This document shows positions 1 through 6,225 of a stretch of 6,225 nt of DNA, in pieces; within the stretch, counting starts at the first letter, position 1, and the number at the start of each line of letters is the position of its first letter. The DNA is from Xanthobacteraceae bacterium. Lineage in GTDB: Bacteria > Pseudomonadota > Alphaproteobacteria > Rhizobiales > Xanthobacteraceae. The DNA is taken from positions 1-6,225 of the forward strand of contig JASHRR010000122.1 of the NCBI GenBank assembly GCA_030037185.1. Direction: 5' to 3'. The position numbers were made by a program, and so were the translations under genes. The notes under the pieces were generated by a model. That model was not told where the DNA came from. It saw only the letters and a list, made by a program, of their open reading frames with translations, and made no database searches.

Positions 1-1069
<1,069 letters not shown>

Positions 1070-1078
1070 GCCGGAGCC

Positions 1079-1084
1079 ATCACC
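1079..1084 (-). promoter_or_regulatory. Probable ribosome binding site of the formate dehydrogenase beta gene
   Basis: GGTGAT on the minus strand, 9 bases before ATG 1069, is complementary to the extended anti-Shine-Dalgarno sequence of 16S rRNA (its GATCACC part). A GAGAGG lies farther upstream, at about 30 bases, with no suitable in-frame start near it. The site is weak, so coupling to fhs translation across the 42-base gap may contribute. Confidence 0.4.
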
Positions 1085-1111
1085 CAGATCGTCGATAAAC
1101 CTCTCGGGCGC

Positions 1112-2809
1112 CTAGAACAACCCGACAATCCGGCCATCCGGGCGGACATCGATTGAGTCGGCGGCCGGTACTTTGGGCAAGCCCGGCATCGTCATCACAT
1201 CACCGCAGACTGCGACCACGAACTCGGCCCCGGCAGACAGCCGCACCTCGCGCACCGGCACCGTGTGATCCTCGGGCGCGCCCTTGACGTCCGGGTTGGT
1301 GGAAAAACTGTACTGCGTCTTGGCGATGCAGACCGGCAGCTTGCCGTAGCCCATGGCCTCGAACGAGGCGAGCTGGTCGCGCACCGTTTTGTCGGCGGAA
1401 ATGTCCTTGGCGCGGTAGATCTCACGGGCGATCGTGCGGATTTTCTCCACCAGCGGCATTTCATCCGGATAGAGCAGCTTGAGCGTGCTCTTGCCGGAAT
1501 CGGCAATGCGCACCACCGCCTTCGCCACCTCGGCCGCGCCTTCGCCGCCCATCGCCCAATGGTCGGCCATCAATGCTTCGACGCCGAGCGACGCACAGGC
1601 CTTCTGGACGAGCTCGATTTCGGCCGGCGTGTCGGCCGAGAACCGGTTGATGGAAACCACCGGCACGAGGCCGAACTTGTGAACGTTCTCCACGTGGCGC
1701 GCAAGGTTGGTGATGCCGGACTTGAGCGCCGTCAGGTTTTCGCTCTTGAGGTCCTCCTTCTTCACCCCGCCATGCATTTTCAGCGCCCGGATGGTGGCGA
1801 CGAGCACCACGCAATCCGGCGCAAGGCCGGTCTTGCGGCACTTGATGTCGATGAATTTTTCGCCGCCGAGGTCGGCCCCGAAGCCTGCCTCGGTCACGAC
1901 GTAGTCGGCGAGCTTTAGTGCGGTGGTGGTCGCCAGCACCGAATTGCAGCCGTGCGCGATGTTGGCGAAGGGGCCGCCATGCACGAAGGCCGGCGTGCCC
2001 TCCAGGGTCTGGACGAGGTTTGGCGCGAGCGCGTCTCTGAGGAGCGCCGCCATCGCCCCGTGCGCCTTGAGGTCGGACGCCCTGACCGGCTTGCGCTCGC
2101 GCGTATAGCCGATGATCACGTTTCCGAGCCGGTGCTTGAGATCGTCGAGATCGCGGGCGAGGCAGAAAATCGCCATCACCTCCGAGGCCACCGTGATGTC
2201 AAAGCCGGCCTCGCGCGGATAACCATTGGCAACGCCGCCGAGCGAGCAGACGATCTCGCGCAGCGCGCGGTCGTTCATGTCGACGACGCGGCGCCAGGCG
2301 ACGCGGCGGCTGTCGAGCCCGAGGGCGTTGCCCCAATAGATGTGGTTGTCGATCATCGCCGCCAGAAGGTTATGGGCTGACGTGATGGCGTGGAAATCGC
2401 CGGTGAAATGGAGGTTGATGTCCTCCATCGGGATCACTTGCGCGTAGCCGCCGCCGGCGGCGCCGCCCTTCAGGCCGAATGAAGGTCCGAGCGAAGGCTC
2501 GCGCAGACACAGCATGGCCTTCTTGCCGATGTGGTTGAGGGCGTCGGTGAGGCCGACTGTCGTCGTGGTTTTGCCCTCGCCGGCGGGCGTCGGGGTAATC
2601 GCCGATACCAGGATCAACTTGCCGTTCGGCCTGTCCTTCAGGGTCTTGATGTAGTCGATCGAGATTTTGGCCTTGTAGTGACCATAGGGTTCGAGATCCG
2701 TGGGCGCGATGCCGAGCCGCTCATGCGCCACATCGGCGATCGGGCGCTTGGTGGCAGCCTGCGAGATTTCGATGTCTGATTTTGGATTGATGTGCTGGGA
2801 GGCAGGCAT
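1112..2809 (-). CDS. fhs: Formate-tetrahydrofolate ligase (10-formyl-THF synthetase)
   Basis: Joins formate to tetrahydrofolate with ATP to give 10-formyl-THF, feeding formate carbon into purines, serine and the C1-folate pool; the reaction is reversible and can yield ATP. The 565 residues match the usual length of about 555-560. The P-loop region is [14 protein letters not shown] (71-84), followed by [20 protein letters not shown] (103-122) and [29 protein letters not shown] (280-291), and the family signature [12 protein letters not shown] (338-349). The C-terminus GRIVGLF is typical. AAGGA lies 9 bases before ATG 2809, a clear ribosome binding site, and no alternative start is needed. The gene is also called ftfL in methylotrophs. 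Its place after the oxalate genes and before formate dehydrogenase puts it at the formate branch point: assimilation through Fhs, oxidation through the dehydrogenase. No missing motif or frameshift is seen. Confidence 0.98.
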   Translation of the reverse strand: MPASQHINPKSDIEISQAATKRPIADVAHERLGIAPTDLEPYGHYKAKISIDYIKTLKDRPNGKLILVSAITPTPAGEGKTTTTVGLTDALNHIGKKAMLCLREPSLGPSFGLKGGAAGGGYAQVIPMEDINLHFTGDFHAITSAHNLLAAMIDNHIYWGNALGLDSRRVAWRRVVDMNDRALREIVCSLGGVANGYPREAGFDITVASEVMAIFCLARDLDDLKHRLGNVIIGYTRERKPVRASDLKAHGAMAALLRDALAPNLVQTLEGTPAFVHGGPFANIAHGCNSVLATTTALKLADYVVTEAGFGADLGGEKFIDIKCRKTGLAPDCVVLVATIRALKMHGGVKKEDLKSENLTALKSGITNLARHVENVHKFGLVPVVSINRFSADTPAEIELVQKACASLGVEALMADHWAMGGEGAAEVAKAVVRIADSGKSTLKLLYPDEMPLVEKIRTIAREIYRAKDISADKTVRDQLASFEAMGYGKLPVCIAKTQYSFSTNPDVKGAPEDHTVPVREVRLSAGAEFVVAVCGDVMTMPGLPKVPAADSIDVRPDGRIVGLF

Positions 2810-2818
2810 TACGCATTT

Positions 2819-2823
2819 TCCTT
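2819..2823 (-). promoter_or_regulatory. Ribosome binding site of fhs
   Basis: AAGGA (followed by AAA) on the minus strand, 9 bases before ATG 2809. It lies in the 78-base gap after the hydrolase-like gene. I see no convincing promoter or terminator in the rest of that gap. Confidence 0.65.
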
Positions 2824-2887
2824 GGGCTTTGGGAATCTCACGCTATCATCCGGGGATGTTCTCGGGCAGGCCAAGCCCTGGGCACCT

Positions 2888-3817
2888 TCACGCAAGGCGG
2901 GCTCCCACCGCGAGTTTGGCGGCGGCCGCGTAATCGCCGGCCCCGACCTTGCCGCCGTCGGCCGGCTTCACGCGCAGCGCCTTGATGCGGCCGTCCGCGC
3001 ACACAACCGTGAAGCCGTCGGCTTCGACCGCGACGATCTCGCCCATCTTGCCGGCGATCCCCTTGGGATCGCGCGCCGGCAAAGGCTTGGCCTCGAACAC
3101 CTGGAGGGCCTTGCCGTCGAGGGTCGTCCAGGCGCCCGGCGCCGGATTGCAGCCGCGGACGAGATTGTGGATCTGGCGCCACGGTTTGCCCCAGTCGATC
3201 CGGGCATTGTCGGCCGTGCAGCGGCCCTCATAGGTCGCCTGGCTGTCGTCCTGCTTGATTCGCGGTGCCTTGCCGGCCTTCACGAGGTCGACCGATTCCA
3301 GCATCGCCTCGACCCCCATCGGGAACAGGCGATCGAAATAGACCGAGCCCAGCGAGTCCTCAAAGCCGATAGGCGTCTTCTTCTGCAGCAGCACGTCGCC
3401 GGTGTCGAGCCCGTTGTCGGGCCAGAAGATCGATAATCCGGTTTCAGTCTCGCCCTGGATGATCGGCCAGTTGATGGCGCTGGGGCCGCGGTATTTTGGC
3501 AAAAGCGAGGGATGGTACTGGATCGACCCGTGGGTCGGGATGGTGAGGAAGTCCTCCGGCACGAACAAGGTGACGAACGCCATCACCTGCAGGTCCGGCT
3601 TGAGAGCGCGGAATTCCTGCCACACCTCGGGCTTGCGGTAGGAGGCCGGTTGATAGACCGGCAGCTTTGCCGCAACCGCGGCCTCCTTCAAGGGATCGGC
3701 CTTCTGACCGGCCTTTTCCGGCGCCACGTAGACGGCGACGACCTCTTCGCCGCGCTTGAGCAGCGCTTCCAGCACCGCCTTGCCGAAGGCCTGTTGGCCG
3801 TGAACCACGATACGCAT
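2888..3817 (-). CDS. Stand-alone 10-formyl-THF hydrolase-like / formyltransferase-fold protein
   Basis: A 309-residue protein with the Fmt-type formyltransferase fold and C-terminal domain. Its best remembered match is the N-terminal hydrolase domain of animal 10-formyl-THF dehydrogenase (ALDH1L1), not bacterial Fmt. Shared stretches include KADPL (39-43), HGSIQYHPSLLPKYRG (96-111), SAINW (113-117), SIFWPDNGLDTGD (129-141), GKAPRI, ATYEG, and a C-terminal IHNLVRG plus PGAWT. The family's catalytic pair is H102 and D138. Two residues before the His, Fmt, GART and PurU carry Asn; ALDH1L1 has Ile and this protein has Gln (Q100). It lacks the N-terminal ACT domain of PurU and the ALDH domain of ALDH1L1. 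Expected chemistry is 10-formyl-THF + water to THF + formate, but transfer to another acceptor, or use of formyl-CoA, cannot be excluded. Automated pipelines would probably label it methionyl-tRNA formyltransferase. A modest GGGGA lies 8 bases before the ATG. It sits 77 bases after frc and 78 before fhs, which ties it to formate handling. Confidence 0.88.
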   Translation of the reverse strand: MRIVVHGQQAFGKAVLEALLKRGEEVVAVYVAPEKAGQKADPLKEAAVAAKLPVYQPASYRKPEVWQEFRALKPDLQVMAFVTLFVPEDFLTIPTHGSIQYHPSLLPKYRGPSAINWPIIQGETETGLSIFWPDNGLDTGDVLLQKKTPIGFEDSLGSVYFDRLFPMGVEAMLESVDLVKAGKAPRIKQDDSQATYEGRCTADNARIDWGKPWRQIHNLVRGCNPAPGAWTTLDGKALQVFEAKPLPARDPKGIAGKMGEIVAVEADGFTVVCADGRIKALRVKPADGGKVGAGDYAAAAKLAVGARLA

Positions 3818-3856
3818 GACCCAAGTCCCCGGATGTCAGAAGTCTGGATGTCCCGC

Positions 3857-3885
3857 GCCGGGCGGGCAAAGCGTGCCCGCCCGGC
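3857..3885 (-). repeat. Perfect 12-bp GC-rich inverted repeat between frc and the hydrolase-like gene
   Basis: The arms are 3857-3868 (gccgggcgggca) and 3874-3885 (tgcccgcccggc), perfectly complementary around a 5-base loop. In the transcript the hairpin begins 9 bases after the frc stop codon. Neither side carries a T run (the minus strand continues GCGGGACATCC), so it does not look like a normal Rho-independent terminator. A role in mRNA processing, 3'-end protection of the oxc-frc part, or partial attenuation is inference. No second copy was noticed in this window. Confidence 0.8.
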
Positions 3886-3894
3886 AAGGATTTG

Positions 3895-5358
3895 CTAGGC
3901 CGCCTCGGTTTCCTTCTTTTCGGGTGGCGTGATGGCACCCGAACTCTTGATGGCCGCATATTCTTCGAGCGAATAGCCGAGCACCTCGGTGAGGATTTCC
4001 TCGGTATGCTCGCCGAGCAACGGGGCCCGTCTCACTTCGGTGACCGAGTCGGACATTTTGACCGGATTGCCGACGGTCAGGTATCTGCCGCGTCCGGGAT
4101 GATCGACCTCGACCACGGTGCCGGTGGCGCGCAGCGACGGTTCCTCGGCGATCTCCTTCATCGACAGGATCGGCCCGACCGGAATGTCGTGCTGGTTGCA
4201 GATGTCCATGACCTCGAACTTGGTCTTGGTTGTTGTCCACTCCTCAATCGTGCTGAAGATGTGCCGCAGCCGCGGCAGCCGCGCCGGCGGCGTCGCATAG
4301 TCCGGATCGGTCTTCCATTCGGGCTTGCCGATCAAGTCGCAGATGGCGCCCCACACCGGCGCCTGGGTAATGAAGTAAATGTACGCATCGGGGTCGCTTT
4401 CCCAGCCCTTGCATTTGAGAATCCACCCCGGCTGTCCGCCGCCGGAATCGTTGCCGGAGCGCGGCACCGCCTTGCCGAACGGAATGCCTTCGCCATACTG
4501 GCCGTATTCGGTGAGCGGCCCATGGGCGAGGCGTTGCTGGTCGCGCAGCTTGACGCGGGCAAGATTGAGCACGCCGTCTTGCATGGCGCACAGCACGCGC
4601 TGGCCGCGGCCGGTGCGCATGCGCTGGTAAAGCGCTGCCACGATGCCGAGCGCGAGGTGCAGTCCGGTGCCGGAGTCGCCGATCTGCGCGCCGGTCACGA
4701 GCGGCGGCCCGTCGCGAAAACCGGTGGTGGATGCCGAGCCGCCCGCGCACTGAGCGATGTTCTCGTAGACCTTGCAATCCTCATAGGGGCCCGGCCCGAA
4801 ACCCTTCACCGACGCCACGATCATGCGCGGATTGGTTTTATGGATGTAATCCCAGGTCAGTCCCATGCGCTCGAGCGCGCCGGGCGCGAAATTCTCCACC
4901 AGCACATCGCAATGCTTGATCAGGCGCTCGAGGATTTCCTTGCCCTTCGGATGCTTGGAATCGATCGTGATGGAGCGCTTGTTGCCATTGAGCATGGTGA
5001 AGTAAAGGCTGTCGGCCCCCTTGACGTCGCGCAGCTGCCCGCGGGTGATGTCGCCGACGCCGGGCCGCTCCACTTTGATGCAGTCGGCCCCCATGTAGCC
5101 GAGCAACTGGGTGCAGGTGGGGCCTGACTGCACGTGGGTGAAATCGAGCACCCGCACGCCGTCAAGCGCCTTGCCGGCTGCTCCCCAAGGGGCTGCCAAG
5201 GGCGGCGGCAAATCCGGCGATCTTTCGTCGTAACGGGCGGTAACCTTGGGGTCGGCCTTGATTTGAGCGGGCCGGTTGGCCACCGTTTTGACCACCGGTC
5301 TCTTGATTCTCCTCGCGACCTTGTTGGGCTTTGCAGGCGCTATCTTGCGTCTTGCCAT
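3895..5358 (-). CDS. frc: Formyl-CoA:oxalate CoA-transferase with basic N-terminal extension
   Basis: Class III CoA-transferase that moves CoA from formyl-CoA to oxalate, releasing formate and supplying oxalyl-CoA to Oxc. With the start used here it has 487 residues, against about 425-430 for O. formigenes Frc and E. coli YfdW. The core begins near residue 61 ([18 protein letters not shown]) and aligns to the end ([12 protein letters not shown]). The catalytic Asp is D261 in [11 protein letters not shown]108 in TRGQLRD lies where O. formigenes has Trp48 and YfdW has Gln. The mobile glycine loop reads SGGGQPGW (S305-G308) instead of GGGGQPGW. Residues 1-60 form an extra Lys/Arg/Pro/Ala-rich tail. 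I chose ATG 5358 because GGGAGGT lies 5 bases upstream. An in-frame ATG at 5415 overlaps the oxc stop as ATGA and would give 506 residues, but has only a weak AAGAA upstream. Whole-length similarity to true Frc, plus the oxc neighbour, makes another CaiB/BaiF-family function unlikely. Confidence 0.95.
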   Translation of the reverse strand: MARRKIAPAKPNKVARRIKRPVVKTVANRPAQIKADPKVTARYDERSPDLPPPLAAPWGAAGKALDGVRVLDFTHVQSGPTCTQLLGYMGADCIKVERPGVGDITRGQLRDVKGADSLYFTMLNGNKRSITIDSKHPKGKEILERLIKHCDVLVENFAPGALERMGLTWDYIHKTNPRMIVASVKGFGPGPYEDCKVYENIAQCAGGSASTTGFRDGPPLVTGAQIGDSGTGLHLALGIVAALYQRMRTGRGQRVLCAMQDGVLNLARVKLRDQQRLAHGPLTEYGQYGEGIPFGKAVPRSGNDSGGGQPGWILKCKGWESDPDAYIYFITQAPVWGAICDLIGKPEWKTDPDYATPPARLPRLRHIFSTIEEWTTTKTKFEVMDICNQHDIPVGPILSMKEIAEEPSLRATGTVVEVDHPGRGRYLTVGNPVKMSDSVTEVRRAPLLGEHTEEILTEVLGYSLEEYAAIKSSGAITPPEKKETEAA

Positions 5359-5363
5359 TGCCG

Positions 5364-5370
5364 ACCTCCC
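5364..5370 (-). promoter_or_regulatory. Ribosome binding site deciding the frc start
   Basis: GGGAGGT on the minus strand lies 5 bases before ATG 5358. It is the best Shine-Dalgarno match in the window and favours the 487-residue Frc over the longer version that begins at 5415 inside the oxc stop codon. Confidence 0.75.
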
Positions 5371-5411
5371 GTCATGCCCGATGCGCGCAGCCGCACTCGC
5401 AGCTGCCGTTG

Positions 5412-6225
5412 TCATTTCTTGCGAAGAACGCTTTGCGGATTGAGATTGCCGATGCGGCCGCTCTCGCTGCCGGCCGCCGAGTCGATCACCGCGTTGATCA
5501 GGGTCGGCTTGCCGCAGTCCATCGCCGCGTTGACGGCGCGCTTGAGTTCGTCCGGTGTCGTCACATTGGCGCCGATGCCGCCGAACGCTTCGATGATCTT
5601 GTCATAGCGGGCACCCTTGACGAACACGGTGGTGGCGGCGTCCGGGCCTCCGGAGGGGTTGACGTCGGTTCCGCGATAGATGCCGTCATTGTTGAAGACG
5701 ACGACGCAGACCGGGAGGTGGTACCGGCAGATCGTTTCCACTTCCATGCCGCAGAAGCCAAAGGCGCTGTCGCCCTCGACCGCGAGCACGGGTTTGCCGG
5801 TCTCTATCGCGGCGGCGACGGCAAAGCCCATGCCGATGCCCATCACCCCCCAGGTGCCGACATCGAGGCGGCGGCGCGGCTTGTAAATGTCGATGATGCC
5901 GCGCGCGAGATCGAGCGTGTTGGCCCCTTCGTTGACGAGGATCGCGTCCGGCCGCTCCTTGATGACGGTCCGCAATGCGCCGAGCGCGCCGTGGTAGTCC
6001 ATGGGCGCCGAATTCTTCATCAGCCGCGGCGCCATCTTGGCGATATTCTCGTCCTTCTTGGCATTGACGGCGCCGACCCACTCGGCCGGCGGCGACGGCC
6101 AGTTGCTGCCCATGCCCTCCACAAGCGCCGATACGCAGGAGCCGATGTCGCCCACCACGGGAGCAACGATCTCGACGTTTGAGTCGATCTCCCGCGGCTC
6201 GATGTCGATCTGGATGAACTTTTTG
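5412..6225 (-). CDS. oxc: Oxalyl-CoA decarboxylase, C-terminal part (5' end outside the window)
   Basis: Thiamine-diphosphate-dependent cytosolic enzyme that converts oxalyl-CoA to formyl-CoA and CO2, the energy-yielding step of oxalate breakdown. The window shows the last 270 codons, open to the right edge and ending at TGA (5414-5412). The family is about 570 residues, so roughly 300 N-terminal residues lie outside. The visible part opens at the end of the central domain ([14 protein letters not shown]) and continues into the ThDP-binding domain: VNEGANTLD, then [20 protein letters not shown], then the cofactor motif running from GDSAFGF (fragment residues about 151-157) to FNN (about 177-179), with the usual spacing. 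The end, [12 protein letters not shown], matches the active-site C-terminal lid of Oxalobacter formigenes Oxc from memory. The RRRLD, GIYRG and ESG motifs separate it from acetolactate synthase-type relatives. The gene is immediately upstream of frc, its obligate partner; the TGA overlaps a possible frc ATG at 5415. No frameshift is seen. Confidence 0.96.
   Translation of the reverse strand, partial: KKFIQIDIEPREIDSNVEIVAPVVGDIGSCVSALVEGMGSNWPSPPAEWVGAVNAKKDENIAKMAPRLMKNSAPMDYHGALGALRTVIKERPDAILVNEGANTLDLARGIIDIYKPRRRLDVGTWGVMGIGMGFAVAAAIETGKPVLAVEGDSAFGFCGMEVETICRYHLPVCVVVFNNDGIYRGTDVNPSGGPDAATTVFVKGARYDKIIEAFGGIGANVTTPDELKRAVNAAMDCGKPTLINAVIDSAAGSESGRIGNLNPQSVLRKK

Noticed and set aside
2861..2883. 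Small hairpin in the gap before fhs
   Set aside because: Only about a 4-bp stem can be formed (GGGC/GCCC or CAGG/CCTG), which is expected by chance at this GC content.
2792..3436. 214-codon plus-strand frame crossing the fhs/hydrolase gap
   Set aside because: Antisense to the hydrolase-like gene, with no motif or convincing ribosome binding site.
2888..3817. Calling this gene methionyl-tRNA formyltransferase (fmt)
   Set aside because: It shares the fold, but the motifs (YHPSLLP, SIFWPDNGLDTGD, ATYEG) follow the ALDH1L1 hydrolase domain, the N-x-H Asn is Gln, and there is no neighbouring def gene.
3829..3852. Short direct repeat GACATCC, two copies 8 bases apart upstream of the hydrolase-like gene
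   Set aside because: Seven bases repeated once in a gap is too weak to call an operator without conservation or other copies near promoters.
3857..3885. Hairpin as a Rho-independent terminator
   Set aside because: No T run follows the stem on either strand, and co-directional genes of the same pathway continue after it.
3892..5127. 411-codon open frame on the plus strand
   Set aside because: Complete antisense shadow of frc; His/Arg/Ala-rich composition with no family motif.
5331..6182. 283-codon open frame on the plus strand
   Set aside because: Antisense to oxc and crossing the oxc-frc junction; no motif, composition typical of a GC-rich complement.

Overview
The window holds five consecutive genes, all read from the minus strand, so transcription runs from high to low coordinates. 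The DNA is GC-rich (about two thirds GC by eye). The proteins resemble the oxalate and formate enzymes of Alphaproteobacteria of the Bradyrhizobium / Rhodopseudomonas / Methylobacterium type, so a rhizobial-order soil or plant-associated bacterium is the best guess. That placement rests on remembered protein similarity, not on a marker gene.

In transcription order the genes are: the C-terminal half of oxalyl-CoA decarboxylase (oxc, 6225-5412, 5' end outside the window); formyl-CoA:oxalate CoA-transferase (frc, 5358-3895) with an unusual basic N-terminal extension; a stand-alone protein resembling the hydrolase domain of 10-formyltetrahydrofolate dehydrogenase (3817-2888); formate-tetrahydrofolate ligase (fhs/ftfL, 2809-1112); and the first 356 codons of a fused NuoE/NuoF-type beta subunit of NAD-dependent formate dehydrogenase (fdh1B-like, 1069-1, running off the left edge). 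The oxc and frc genes nearly abut, and the later gaps are 77, 78 and 42 bases. No intrinsic terminator or convincing internal promoter was seen, so a single operon is the simplest reading. There is no RNA gene, mobile element or CRISPR array, and no gene-free stretch above 100 bases.

The set makes a compact oxalate-use module. Frc moves CoA from formyl-CoA to oxalate, and Oxc decarboxylates oxalyl-CoA to formyl-CoA and CO2, so the net product of the cycle is formate. Formate can then be oxidised to CO2 with NADH production by formate dehydrogenase, or loaded onto tetrahydrofolate by Fhs for C1 assimilation. The hydrolase-like protein sits between these branches. By family it should act on 10-formyl-THF, perhaps as an overflow valve returning formate and free THF, but its real substrate is open.

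The parts most worth a second look are this hydrolase-like protein (including a Gln where formyltransferases carry a conserved Asn), the Lys/Arg/Pro/Ala-rich extension and two competing starts of Frc, and a perfect 12-bp GC-rich hairpin in the frc-hydrolase gap. The rest looks like a well-conserved known pathway; I do not see a wholly new system.
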